A DNA stretch of 54,742 nucleotides, taken from positions 1 through 54,742 of the forward strand of contig JAIBBE010000127.1 in NCBI GenBank assembly GCA_019694835.1, given 5' to 3'. The position numbers and the translations under genes were made by a program. Numbering within the stretch: the stretch's first letter is position 1; every line of letters starts with the position of its first letter. Below, in pieces: positions 45,865 through 53,806 of the stretch. The notes beneath the pieces are model-generated. The model was not told the origin of the DNA and did no database searches. It saw nothing but the letters and a program-made list of their open reading frames with translations. The DNA is from Fimbriimonadaceae bacterium (lineage in GTDB: Bacteria > Armatimonadota > Fimbriimonadia > Fimbriimonadales > Fimbriimonadaceae).

Positions 45865-46704
45865 TCATGCGCACTCCTCCACCACACCTCCATAGTGTTC
45901 CTCGCACTGCCTCCAGTAGCCGCAGTTCCGTCGGGAGCACATCATTGACGTCCGGTTTGGCATGTACAGCCCACTTCGCATGCCCTCCTGCGCCAATGGA
46001 TAAAGGCTTTCGATACTCGCAAAGTCACTCGCCGACAGACGTCCGCTGAAGCTCTTTACCTTCGGCGGCTTGCCTCGGACCAGCGTGTCGATGCGAACCG
46101 TGCCACGCGCGCCGGGAGTCACGGCGGCATAGGTGGCAAGCTGGATCATCTGCGCGTGGTCGATGCGCGATGGGGAACGCTTTGCCGTCTTCAGATCGAT
46201 GATTCGGCCGTCCACGTCCAAGATGTCGACTACGCCCTGCACCCGCACACCGCCAATCCTGGCGTCGCCATCACCAACATGTATCTCAACGGCCGCCGGC
46301 TGAATCGTCGCGGCACACTCGTTCATGTATGCCGCAACCAGCGCCGCACCCTGGACGCCGATCTCCATCGCATCTTCGGAAGCTGCGAATGCTGTAGCTT
46401 CCGCTTCCATCTTCCAGGCTTCGCAGAATGCCCGCACCACCTCAGGCGTGGGAAGATCCGCGCCTGTTTCCACCTTCTGGTGGAAGTTGAGGCCGAGCGC
46501 ATGGTGAACGCTTCGGCCGAGCGCGAGCGAGGAGTTAGCCGGTTCGGGCAGTTCGTAGAAGTAGCGGAACATCCAGCGCGCTTGGCAATCCATCCAGGTG
46601 CGTAGTTGGGAGGGGGAGAGGATCTCCCCCAATGCGGTGCTTGATTCCGGAATGGTCACTGATGCCGGAGCCTCTGCAGGAACCGGTATCGCTAACGTGG
46701 CCAT
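45865..46704 (-). CDS. RecB/Cas4-like PD-(D/E)XK nuclease with Cys cluster
   Basis: A 279-residue nuclease. Residues 30-50 (LSPSQLRTWMDCQARWMFRY) and 65 (SVHHALG) match the start of the RecB/AddB/Cas4 fold. The active site is GVVDILDVDG followed by IIDLKTAKRS (D...DxK). One Cys near the N-terminus and three near the end (MMCSRRNCGYWRQC) fit the split four-Cys iron-sulfur cluster of AddB and Cas4. GGAGG lies six bases upstream and the start is inside the preceding gene. With the upstream genes it forms a DNA-processing operon typical of phages and plasmids. There are no CRISPR components here. Confidence 0.85.
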   Translation of the reverse strand: MATLAIPVPAEAPASVTIPESSTALGEILSPSQLRTWMDCQARWMFRYFYELPEPANSSLALGRSVHHALGLNFHQKVETGADLPTPEVVRAFCEAWKMEAEATAFAASEDAMEIGVQGAALVAAYMNECAATIQPAAVEIHVGDGDARIGGVRVQGVVDILDVDGRIIDLKTAKRSPSRIDHAQMIQLATYAAVTPGARGTVRIDTLVRGKPPKVKSFSGRLSASDFASIESLYPLAQEGMRSGLYMPNRTSMMCSRRNCGYWRQCEEHYGGVVEECA

Positions 46705-47270
46705 GCCGAGCCTCCTTTCTGGATGAGGATCGTTGCCGCCAGCGAGCGGACATCTTCGGCGCCGAACGTGATCGGAAGCTCCCGCGCATGCGCGTACTTC
46801 TGGACTTCGATCAGCACGTCTACCGCAACCTTGTAGGTGTCGTAAAGGTAGCGACGCACGTTGCCCGGCGCGGCTACAGGCTCTCCAGCAGGAGAAGGCA
46901 TTGCGACCAGTGCTGCGGGGCCCGGAGTTGCTGCGGTCGCCATCGGCCGCGGTGTCACAGAAGCAGCAGGCACGGCGAGCACACCATCACGCTCGACCTT
47001 GTAGGATGCGCTGATCTTACGACCCACCCTGTTCTCCACTTTTGTGATCGTGATTGGTTCGCCTGGCTTCACGCCAAGCGCAGTCAGTTGCTGCCCGGCG
47101 GCCATAGGCAGGAAGAAGCGCCGGCCATCCACCGTGGAGAACAGCAGCGATTCGCCGTAACGACCCTCAATCGGCTTCCCTTCCCCGTACTTCAAGGCAA
47201 CATGGACGGGCACATTGAACTCAAAGCGGATGAGCCCGTCGTTGCCATAGGCGCTAGCTGCAGCTGACAT
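46692..47270 (-). CDS. Unknown plasmid/phage-type protein, possibly OB-fold
   Basis: A 192-residue protein from ATG 47270, with GGAGG six bases upstream. The first 95 residues are beta-rich (IRFEFNVPVHVALKYGEGK, ESLLFSTVDGRRFFLP) with a PGEPITITKVE strand that suggests an OB-like fold. An Ala/Pro linker and a helical C-terminus (YDTYKVAVDVLIEVQKY) follow. Position next to a RecB-like nuclease suggests a single-strand DNA partner; that is inference. It overlaps both neighbours. Confidence 0.65.
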   Translation of the reverse strand: MSAAASAYGNDGLIRFEFNVPVHVALKYGEGKPIEGRYGESLLFSTVDGRRFFLPMAAGQQLTALGVKPGEPITITKVENRVGRKISASYKVERDGVLAVPAASVTPRPMATAATPGPAALVAMPSPAGEPVAAPGNVRRYLYDTYKVAVDVLIEVQKYAHARELPITFGAEDVRSLAATILIQKGGSAWPR

Positions 47271-47505
47271 GACGAACCTCCACTGCTTCGCTACCACCAT
47301 AGGCGCCGCAGGCGCGGCAGAAGATCACGTAGTCGTTTGCCAGAGGGCCATACAGCCCGTCACCCAGATCCTCACTGCCACATTCCGCGCAGACGGTGAC
47401 CGAGTTGCTATAGTCCAAGGTGCTAACAGCCCACTCCAAAGGGGGCACAACAGCTGCGGCGTTCGGGGTGCAACCCGTGCGCCGCTTTTCATTTGCAGAC
47501 AACAT
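47254..47505 (-). CDS. Small zinc-ribbon protein
   Basis: An 83-residue protein with CAEC and CRAC (two CxxC pairs 20 residues apart), a likely zinc ribbon. AAGGAAA lies about four bases before the ATG. It is the first gene of the nuclease operon and overlaps the next by 17 bp. No function can be named. Confidence 0.7.
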   Translation of the reverse strand: MLSANEKRRTGCTPNAAAVVPPLEWAVSTLDYSNSVTVCAECGSEDLGDGLYGPLANDYVIFCRACGAYGGSEAVEVRHVSCS

Positions 47506-47568
47506 TGCGTTTCCTTTCGTTGATTGACCCCGGTGTGAGGAGGTCGAATCATCTTCCAGATCTATACT

Positions 47569-47683
47569 CGCTTACGCAAGCGCGTAGATCAATTCAGATT
47601 TGCACCTAACCTCTTGAGCCATGGGACAGGAATACTACTGGTCTGTGCGAAGGGCGATTGCTTAACGCTTGCGCAAGTGCGTA
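47569..47683. promoter_or_regulatory. Paired 18-bp operator-like sites between divergent genes
   Basis: CGCTTACGCAAGCGCGTA (47569-47586) and CGCTTGCGCAAGTGCGTA (47666-47683) match at 16 of 18 positions. Each contains a palindromic core, CTTRCGCAAG. The first lies 64 bp upstream of the zinc-ribbon operon, the second ends 9 bp before the start of the small + strand gene. One regulator may control both sides. Confidence 0.65.
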
Positions 47684-47692
47684 TGCTCGGGC

Positions 47693-47887
47693 ATGGTCAA
47701 GAAAAACCAGTTCGCGGTCGGCTTAGCACGCCTACGAGCAAAGAAGTTGACTCAGGAAGAGCGCAGCAAGATTGCTGCAATGGGCGCCGCTGCGGTCAAC
47801 GCCCAACGCACACCAGAGGAAAGGTCGGAGGCTGCGCGGCGTGCTGTCAGTGCTAGATGGGCGAAGAAGAGTAAGGTTATCAATTAA
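47693..47887 (+). CDS. Small basic helical protein
   Basis: A 64-residue protein (MVKKNQFAVGLARLRAKKLTQEE...) with two copies of a helical segment, LTQEERSKIAAMGAAAVNAQ and TPEERSEAARRAVSARWAKK. The EERxxxAxxxA-RWAKK pattern is seen in small DNA-binding-like proteins of soil bacteria. Given the palindromic site at its start, it could be the local repressor. No strong ribosome-binding site is present. Bases 47888-48093 show nothing else. Confidence 0.6.
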   Translation: MVKKNQFAVGLARLRAKKLTQEERSKIAAMGAAAVNAQRTPEERSEAARRAVSARWAKKSKVIN

Positions 47888-48093
47888 AGACAGAAATCTC
47901 CCGCTCTTCCACCCCAACCCTCTCCGGTTTGGATGGACGCGACGATACGACGATGTTAGGTGCCATGGGGGAGACGAAAGCACTGACCTTGGCTAGATTA
48001 GCGATAATCGCGTTGTGACGTTGCTCCTGGACCGGCTAGACTAGATCCAGTTCTGGCGACCGCTACAGTTAACTGGAACTTGGGAGATAACGC

Positions 48094-49119
48094 TTGAACA
48101 GTTCACAATATGATCGACGACCCCAGATTATGCAGGACTTGGACGTGAGGTACTGGGGCTGTGTACCACGGGGGATTCTTGAGGCATTGGAGAGCAGCCG
48201 CCGTCAACCCGACGTTCGCGTATTGATGACGATACTAATTCATACCATCGGCCATGAATACCAAAGCCCATATGCCCTCAGATTTCCCAAAGACGAATGG
48301 AATCAGTACCGTGAATTCAGGAGCACGCATTTAGGTGAGGTCTGCTCAAACGAGCATAATGTTCTCCTGGCGACCCATATAGCCAAGCACCTAAAACTAA
48401 ACCGCTCACAGCTTACCCGGTCCCTTAAAAAGTGGAAGGACCAGGGGATAATCGACTTCCGAGATGGCAGGATCTACCTAACTTCGGGTACCACAAGAAA
48501 GGAACGCACTTCTGGCAATCCCCAGCCCCAGCATACAAGTGTACAGCAAGGAAAAAGTAAGGGAGCGTACAAAACAACATCTACCGGCGGTGATGCGGAT
48601 TCCCATCTTGTCAACAATGATGTTAATGGCAAAATCAACAGCAAGGTTGACAATCGATCTGCGGGAGGAGCCCGACTTGTTGACGTCTCCGATCGGCCCT
48701 CATTATTTACTGAAGAAGATGAAGATAAGAATAACGTCTGTGAGTGCGTGAGCGGTGTTCCCACGCACCCACGTTCCCATCCGGATGCATTGGAGGATCA
48801 CCCACCAGAACTGCTGGTACTAAAAAGCACTCTCGAATCACTTCTGGTGGAGCAGCTCGGTCAATCCCCAGACAGGAATATCCTCTGCAAGATAGCGGAT
48901 GCTCTGGGCGGCGCTCCGATTGAGATGCTCTCCAAACGCGTACTGAAAAGGCTGAAGAAGATTGAGTCTTATGGCCTGGTAGTCGATCTTGCCAAGGATT
49001 GCAATCGTGACAGACATGCATGGGAACGCGCTGCAACTAACCCAGCACCGCAAAGGAAGAAGAACCTGAAGGCAGAAGCTTTCGCAAGGAGGCAGCTGGA
49101 TAACCGAGGTGAAGAATGA
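48094..49119 (+). CDS. Winged-helix-like plasmid protein of unknown function
   Basis: A 341-residue protein starting at TTG, with GGGAG seven bases upstream. Residues 35-130 are a possible winged helix (HIAKHLKLNRSQLTRSLKKWKDQGIIDFRDGRIYL). Residues 130-240 are low-complexity and charged. Residues 245-310 are helical. It resembles accessory replication or copy-control proteins by shape only. ATGA couples it to the next gene. Confidence 0.65.
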   Translation: MNSSQYDRRPQIMQDLDVRYWGCVPRGILEALESSRRQPDVRVLMTILIHTIGHEYQSPYALRFPKDEWNQYREFRSTHLGEVCSNEHNVLLATHIAKHLKLNRSQLTRSLKKWKDQGIIDFRDGRIYLTSGTTRKERTSGNPQPQHTSVQQGKSKGAYKTTSTGGDADSHLVNNDVNGKINSKVDNRSAGGARLVDVSDRPSLFTEEDEDKNNVCECVSGVPTHPRSHPDALEDHPPELLVLKSTLESLLVEQLGQSPDRNILCKIADALGGAPIEMLSKRVLKRLKKIESYGLVVDLAKDCNRDRHAWERAATNPAPQRKKNLKAEAFARRQLDNRGEE

Positions 49120-49739
49120 GCAAGGCAACGACGACTAATGACATTGCATATGACCTCTTTGAATTAGCTGAGTTGCTTGCCGCACTACCTGGCGTCTACT
49201 CAAGAACGGTGGACGCGATGGCACAGCTGTTTTTCGAGTGGTGCAAAGGAGGCACCTATCAGGGCGAGTACTGGAGTCCGCAGCGCCAAACAAGGCTACT
49301 TATCGACGTTACAATGACATGCCAGAAGTGGCCGGGTCCAGGAAAGTTGTGGGAAGCGTTCATCCAGCGTTTCCCTCCAACAGACCTAACCCACCCAACC
49401 TTAAAGACTATAGACGCCATAGCGGAATTACTGTTTGCTATGCCGGGCGTCTACTCGACTACGGTTGAAGCTGTAACGCAACACCTTAACAGATGGTGTG
49501 AAGGCGGCATCTTCGAGGGTGAGTACTGGACCCCAACACGCCAGGCATGGTGGTTGGTTATGGGCGCGGTGCAGCGTCAGAAATGGGAGGGTCCAGGTGT
49601 CTTGTTGGACAGGTATTGTAGCCGTTTCCCTCCACCGGAAAACCAAATGCTTCATCAGCGTGCGACCGGAGCCAAGCGCGCAACTAGACGGACTGCATCC
49701 CGTAGGGACAGAGGCGAACAACAAAGCTTTGATCTTTAA
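49116..49739 (+). CDS. Hypothetical protein with an internal 75-residue duplication
   Basis: A 207-residue protein. Residues 15-87 and 100-173 are repeats of each other: LAELLAALPGVYSRTVDAM aligns with IAELLFAMPGVYSTTVEAV, GGTYQGEYWSPQRQTRLL with GGIFEGEYWTPTRQAWWL, and QKWPGPGKLWEAFIQRFPP with QKWEGPGVLLDRYCSRFPP. A basic tail follows (RATRRTASRRDRG). I know no such family. It overlaps the winged-helix gene by 4 bp and probably works with it. The repeat unit has conserved Trp and Tyr, as in a binding domain. Confidence 0.7.
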   Translation: MSKATTTNDIAYDLFELAELLAALPGVYSRTVDAMAQLFFEWCKGGTYQGEYWSPQRQTRLLIDVTMTCQKWPGPGKLWEAFIQRFPPTDLTHPTLKTIDAIAELLFAMPGVYSTTVEAVTQHLNRWCEGGIFEGEYWTPTRQAWWLVMGAVQRQKWEGPGVLLDRYCSRFPPPENQMLHQRATGAKRATRRTASRRDRGEQQSFDL

Positions 49740-49740
49740 A

Positions 49741-49793
49741 CCGACAACCCCGCGGGGGTTGCCGACGGGGGGTTGCCGACGGGGGGTTGTCGG
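49741..49793. repeat. G-rich 14-bp tandem repeat within an inverted repeat
   Basis: GGGGTTGCCGAC occurs at 49755-49766 and 49769-49780, with GGGGTTGTCGG at 49783-49793 (period 14). CCGACAACCCC (49741-49751) pairs with the last unit. It lies one base after the stop of the duplicated-domain gene. It may be a terminator (no T-run) or a G-quadruplex-forming element; four G-runs of four or more are present on the + strand. Confidence 0.6.
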
Positions 49794-49858
49794 GGCGGAC
49801 GTTGACAGGTCGTTGCTAACAGGGTTTGTCCCATGCAGAGTGATATATAAGCTCTAGA

Positions 49859-49891
49859 CCACCACACAGCTACCTGGTAGCTATGTGGTGG
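49859..49891. promoter_or_regulatory. Palindrome upstream of parA (candidate centromere/operator)
   Basis: CCACCACACAGCTACC, one T, then its reverse complement with one mismatch. The core AGCTACCTGGTAGCT is shared with the palindrome at 51054-51090 on the other side of the par genes. The flanking arms differ, so the shared core is probably what a protein reads. Confidence 0.7.
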
Positions 49892-49920
49892 CTTCCCGTA
49901 AGCACCCTGTTCGCTACCGC

Positions 49921-49949
49921 TTGACATTCGTTAAGCTTTCGGATAGCTT
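49921..49949 (+). promoter_or_regulatory. Candidate parA promoter
   Basis: TTGACA (49921-49926), a 17-bp spacer, then TAGCTT (49944-49949). The ATG follows 8 bp later, so the transcript would be nearly leaderless, consistent with no visible ribosome-binding site. The -10 match is weak. Confidence 0.4.
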
Positions 49950-49957
49950 TCATTTAC

Positions 49958-50668
49958 ATGCCTGCAGTCATTGCGGTAGCTAACCAAAAGGGCGGCTGCG
50001 GTAAAACAACACTATCGATGAACTTAGCCGGCGTCCTAGCCAACGAAGGCGGGATGAAAGTTCTCCTCATCGATGCCGATCCCCAAGCTAGTGCTCAGCA
50101 TTGGGCAATGCGAGCAGGTGAGAATGGAATCGGCTTCGAAGTGATGACGCACCCGCACGAAGATATCCACAGGAAAGCGCGCCAGATGGCCGCGAAAGGG
50201 TACGACGTCATCATCATCGATTGCCCACCAGGCGCGACACATAGCCCAGGGAGCAAGGACAGCCAGACGAGCATCTCCCGAATGGCCATCCTGGCAGCTG
50301 ATATCGTCGTCGTTCCGGTCCGGCCCTCGATGTTGGACTACCTCGCTAGCCATCAACTATTGCCACTGCTTAAGGACGTAGGAGCGCTGAAGGAGGCCCA
50401 GCGAGTATTCATCGTTGTTAACGGGAAGGCACCTGGACGGACACGTACAGGTGCGGAGGCCGTTTCGGTTGCTGAGGAGGTTTTCCGGATCGATGGGCTT
50501 CACGTTGAGGTACTAAGGAGTGAGGTAACGACGCGCCAAGCCTTCGTCTTGGCTCCCACCGTGGGACAAACGGTTACGACTTACGAGCCCCAAGGGAAAG
50601 CAGCTTCCGAGATTCGATGTCTTGCTGAGGAGATTGCAAAATGTCTGCAGGCGAACGCGGCAGCTTGA
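49958..50668 (+). CDS. parA: ParA-type partition ATPase
   Basis: A 236-residue protein with the deviant Walker A KGGCGKTT near the N-terminus, switch/Walker B DVIIIDCPPG, and IVVVPVRPS. No N-terminal DNA-binding extension is present, so it is the small (type Ib-like) form. It would move plasmid copies apart over the nucleoid with the help of the protein encoded next. It is flanked by two related palindromes. Confidence 0.9.
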   Translation: MPAVIAVANQKGGCGKTTLSMNLAGVLANEGGMKVLLIDADPQASAQHWAMRAGENGIGFEVMTHPHEDIHRKARQMAAKGYDVIIIDCPPGATHSPGSKDSQTSISRMAILAADIVVVPVRPSMLDYLASHQLLPLLKDVGALKEAQRVFIVVNGKAPGRTRTGAEAVSVAEEVFRIDGLHVEVLRSEVTTRQAFVLAPTVGQTVTTYEPQGKAASEIRCLAEEIAKCLQANAAA

Positions 50669-51015
50669 AGGCTGCCTTTTCAGGCTTCAAACCAAACGCT
50701 GATAAGGCCGCCGAACTGAAGCTGCTCGGCCGTCCAGTGGAGGAATCCCAACCGGTTTCTGAAGCGCCACCGATTGAGGATATGACCGACACGATAGCAC
50801 CCGCGCTACCTCCTGTTGGCGGTCTCACTCCTCGGCCTCTTCTCAAAAGGGAGCCCGTTCGGCAGCTCTCGTTTCGCTGTCCGGTTTCCATCGCTACAGA
50901 GCTACGCAGGAAGTCCGCGTTCAACCAATTGGAACAACAAGAGATAATCGTCGAAGGCCTAAAACGAGTACTGGCTGACCTCGCCCCTCCCCCTGCTGGA
51001 TGGGAACCTGATTGA
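50641..51015 (+). CDS. Small partition partner (ParB-like role), possible ribbon-helix-helix
   Basis: A 124-residue protein overlapping parA by 28 bp. The first 75 residues are flexible, with a short basic start (SLKAAFSGFKPNADKA). The last 45 look like a ribbon-helix-helix fold (RQLSFRCPVSIATELRRKSA, QQEIIVEGLKRVLADL). In type Ib systems the centromere-binding partner is exactly such a protein, and the N-terminal segment stimulates ParA. The assignment rests on position and shape. Confidence 0.7.
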   Translation: MSAGERGSLKAAFSGFKPNADKAAELKLLGRPVEESQPVSEAPPIEDMTDTIAPALPPVGGLTPRPLLKREPVRQLSFRCPVSIATELRRKSAFNQLEQQEIIVEGLKRVLADLAPPPAGWEPD

Positions 51016-51026
51016 TCGAGCTATCA

Positions 51027-51421
51027 GTGTAGTTCCGTGGAAATCTTAGCGCCTGCTTCGAGATAGCTACCTGGTAGCTATCTCGAAGCACTCAGCTTTC
51101 AAGATTCCTTTGGCCACTGCCTGGGGCCAGCAGGAGTCGGGTATTGTCACCAACGGTGTAGTTCCGTGGAAATTTTGCCTTTCAGCCGGTGTAGCATCTT
51201 GGCAACGTCCAAGAAACACGCCCGCGATGGGCAGCCAAACGCCAGATTGCGGTCCCCGACAACCTCAAAAACGCACATCACCGCTCCCGGCAAGTCGGTG
51301 TAGGTTCGTGGAAAGGCGGTGTAGGTCCGTGGAAACTTAGTGTAGCTCCGTGGAAGCAAAGTGTAGATTCGTGGAAACCTCGGTGTAGGTCCGTGGAAGG
51401 AATGGTGTAGGTCCGTGGAAA
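51027..51421 (+). other. oriV: Iteron array, candidate replication origin
   Basis: The 17-bp consensus GTGTAGGTCCGTGGAAA occurs eight times on the + strand: starts at 51027, 51156, 51298, 51319, 51340, 51361, 51383 and 51405. The last six are spaced 21-22 bp, two helical turns, typical of Rep-bound iterons. An AT-rich stretch (about 51425-51510) lies between the array and rep, suitable for unwinding. Confidence 0.9.
51054..51090. promoter_or_regulatory. Perfect 37-bp palindrome after the par genes
   Basis: TGCTTCGAGATAGCTACC (51054-51071), T, then its exact reverse complement (51073-51090). It shares the core AGCTACCTGGTAGCT with the palindrome at 49859-49891. It lies between iterons 1 and 2. 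It could be a centromere site, or the par terminator, although no T-run follows. Confidence 0.75.
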
Positions 51422-51526
51422 AAAGTCGCCGCTAAGTACATACGTATCAATTGGTTAACGATTTCTATAGTCTTCATAGTATTTGTTCATAGTAGACTAC
51501 ATCAACACTTAAGCACATCGGACATC

Positions 51527-53029
51527 ATGACCAGCCCGCACGATGCTACGCACGAGTCACTTTTCCCTGTTGTTGTTGAGGAGATCGACCTCGTACGTGT
51601 AGAAAAAAGCCTACATTCCCTGGGCTTCTTCGCATCTACAACAAACCGTGAGATCTCTCGCACCGTCGCTCAGGTCTTTCGTCGCCCAGACGGACAAAAG
51701 GTACACGCCAAGGCGGTCATCGAAGGCATTCCAAGCCTGGGTCTTCCCACCACTGCGGATCGGGATAAGTATATGGCTTTCATGAAGATCGCCCAGGATC
51801 AGAGGGAAACCGAGGGGCAACTAACCAACCCGGTACGTTTTGCCGGCGCCGACATGATCAAGCTTCTTCGCCTGCGCAAAGGCGGATTCCATTACGACGA
51901 GATCAACGATTGGTGTAAACGTATGGTCGCGACGACGATCATGTCGGAAGCCTCGGTCTTCTTAGCCGATCGGAAGCAGTATGCGACAGATACGTTCCAT
52001 GTCTTTGACCGGGTAGTACTTGTGGGAGAGCAGCTACATGACGGGAGTCGTTCCGAATACTATCAAGTCTTCCTGTCGACTTGGCAGCTTGCGAATCTGA
52101 ACCAGGGCTACCTCCTTCCCTTGGACTTCAACGCGTACCTTGGCTTACGGCGCGACATCGCCAAGGCATTGTTCGGACACCTTAGCGTGTGGTTCTACGC
52201 TAGCAAGGGCCAAACGATTGAGAAGAAGTACAGCGATCTGTGTCAGGTCCTGAATATCCGCGCCTACCCCCATGTTTCGAAAGCTCGCTCGGTTCTTGAA
52301 CCGTCCATGGACGAGCTGATCCGGATTGGCTATCTTGCGTCGTGGGATCTCGTTCGGACATCACGTGGAGCTGACCTCAAACTTGTCCTGTCACCAGGCG
52401 ACCGCCTTCTTTCGTTGCCGCATTTCGAGCCTTTGGTAACTGCCGAGGAAAGGGCAGCGCTGGAATCGCGACTGCCGGATTGGGTGCCGGAATTAGTAAG
52501 CCGCGGGGTTGCCGAGCGTAAAGCCAGGCAACTGGCTTTAGATATTACGGAGGATCAGCCGGTGCTTGATCAGATTGAATACGCTGAGTACCTAGTTCAA
52601 CGTGACGCTCGCGGGAAGGGCAGGATCTCCAATGCTCCAGGATTCCTGATCTGGGCTATCGAGAACAACCTTGCAGTCCCGAAGACCTTCGAAACAACGC
52701 GAAAGCGAAAGCTCCTGGAAGCGCGCTATCAAGCCGAAGACGAACAACACTACCGGTATCTGCAACTTGAGACGGAGTATCAGGAGTTCTGCGAGGAGCA
52801 GGTTGCTGCGGCGCTTAGGGTCCAGTTCCCTGCCGACAAACTCGACGCAGCGATCAGGGATCGATTTAAGGTCATCAAACGGGAGCAGCCGGAATGGTTT
52901 GCAGTTGCCGTTGAATCCGAGCGCCGGGAAGTTGCGCTTGCCCGACTTCGCGCAGAGATCCGGCAGAGCCTTGATCTGCCTACCTTCGAGCATTGGAGCA
53001 AGCGTGATCTGCAGCAGCGGCTTTTCTGA
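51527..53029 (+). CDS. Replication initiator protein (RepA/RPA-like)
   Basis: A 500-residue initiator. Residues 80-290 match the shape of plasmid replication initiator protein A (LTNPVRFAGADMIKLLRLRKGG, DRVVLVGEQLHDGSRSEYYQV, LPLDFNAYLGLRRDIAKALFGHLSVWFYAS), with two winged-helix-like parts. The rest is helical and charged. It lies directly after an iteron array, which it should bind. A ninth iteron in inverse orientation begins 3 bp after its stop. Confidence 0.85.
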   Translation: MTSPHDATHESLFPVVVEEIDLVRVEKSLHSLGFFASTTNREISRTVAQVFRRPDGQKVHAKAVIEGIPSLGLPTTADRDKYMAFMKIAQDQRETEGQLTNPVRFAGADMIKLLRLRKGGFHYDEINDWCKRMVATTIMSEASVFLADRKQYATDTFHVFDRVVLVGEQLHDGSRSEYYQVFLSTWQLANLNQGYLLPLDFNAYLGLRRDIAKALFGHLSVWFYASKGQTIEKKYSDLCQVLNIRAYPHVSKARSVLEPSMDELIRIGYLASWDLVRTSRGADLKLVLSPGDRLLSLPHFEPLVTAEERAALESRLPDWVPELVSRGVAERKARQLALDITEDQPVLDQIEYAEYLVQRDARGKGRISNAPGFLIWAIENNLAVPKTFETTRKRKLLEARYQAEDEQHYRYLQLETEYQEFCEEQVAAALRVQFPADKLDAAIRDRFKVIKREQPEWFAVAVESERREVALARLRAEIRQSLDLPTFEHWSKRDLQQRLF

Positions 53030-53031
53030 AA

Positions 53032-53048
53032 TTTCCACGGACCTACAC
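53032..53048 (-). repeat. Ninth iteron, inverted, after rep
   Basis: The minus strand reads GTGTAGGTCCGTGGAAA, an exact match to the iteron consensus, placed 3 bp past the rep stop. Rep binding here could modulate the downstream antitoxin genes or handcuff origins. Confidence 0.8.
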
Positions 53049-53104
53049 CACCTAGCCCAGCCTGCGCCGGAAGTTCCCTTTTGTAGAAAGGCTGAAGCGC
53101 GATA

Positions 53105-53389
53105 ATGGGAGGAATGGCAACCGTCCATATGAGCGAAGCTGAAGTGGCTCGCGATCTCCACTCCGTGCTGGCAAAGGTCCAGCAAGGCGTCGAGATCGTC
53201 ATCGAGCAGAACCACCGCCCTGTTGCCGTCCTTAAGCCCTCGAAACCTGCCGGCCGCATGATCTCCGAGGTGCTCGCCGATCTTAAGGCGCGTGGCTCGG
53301 AAGCTACCATGGACGATGACTTTGCACGCGACATTGAGGAAGGCATCAACGCCCACCGCCAGCCATGGACTCCCCCATCTTGGGATTAG
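53105..53389 (+). CDS. Phd/YefM-type antitoxin
   Basis: A 94-residue protein with the Phd pattern: MSEAEVARDLHSVLAKVQQG, VEIVIEQNHRPVAVLKP. The C-terminus (DDDFARDIEEGINAHRQPW) would wrap the toxin. ATG 53105 is taken; 53114 and 53129 are in frame. It overlaps the PIN toxin gene by 25 bp. Confidence 0.85.
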   Translation: MGGMATVHMSEAEVARDLHSVLAKVQQGVEIVIEQNHRPVAVLKPSKPAGRMISEVLADLKARGSEATMDDDFARDIEEGINAHRQPWTPPSWD

Positions 53390-53793
53390 TACTCGACTCC
53401 AGCGTCCTTATTGCCGCCGAGCGCCGCAATCTGACTGCCGCGCAAGCAATCGAGAACATCCAGAAAACAATAGGCGAAGTGCCGGTAGCGTTGTCGGCAG
53501 TCACGATTGCCGAGATTGGCCACGGTATCTACCGTGCCAGCACGCCCGAGATCCGCCAGCGGCGTCGGACATTCCTGGACGATCTCAAAGCGACCGTTCC
53601 CATCTACCCGCTAACCGAAGCAACCGCTGAGATTATCGCCCACATCGGTGGTGAGGAAGCTGCAAAGGGCAACAATCTTCCGCTAGGCGACCTCATGATT
53701 GCCGCTTGCGCCCTAGAACTCGGCTACGTCATCGCTACCGGCAATGCCCGCGATTTCCAACGCATTCCCGGTTTGCAACTGATTGCGCTTTAG
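53365..53793 (+). CDS. VapC-like PIN-domain toxin
   Basis: A 142-residue PIN RNase with the acidic residues in place: VLDSSVLIAAERR, SAVTIAEIGHGI and LPLGDLMIAACALELG, then the end motif IATGNARDFQRIPG. VapC toxins cut tRNA or rRNA and are held by the antitoxin, which stabilises the plasmid. It is followed by a truncated parA gene on the other strand. Confidence 0.88.
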   Translation: MDSPILGLVLDSSVLIAAERRNLTAAQAIENIQKTIGEVPVALSAVTIAEIGHGIYRASTPEIRQRRRTFLDDLKATVPIYPLTEATAEIIAHIGGEEAAKGNNLPLGDLMIAACALELGYVIATGNARDFQRIPGLQLIAL

Positions 53794-53806
53794 CGGCTTA
53801 GGGAAC

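Noticed and set aside
45865..46704. Nuclease as a CRISPR Cas4
   Set aside because: The fold and Cys pattern also fit stand-alone RecB-like nucleases of phages and plasmids; no Cas1, Cas2 or array is in the window.
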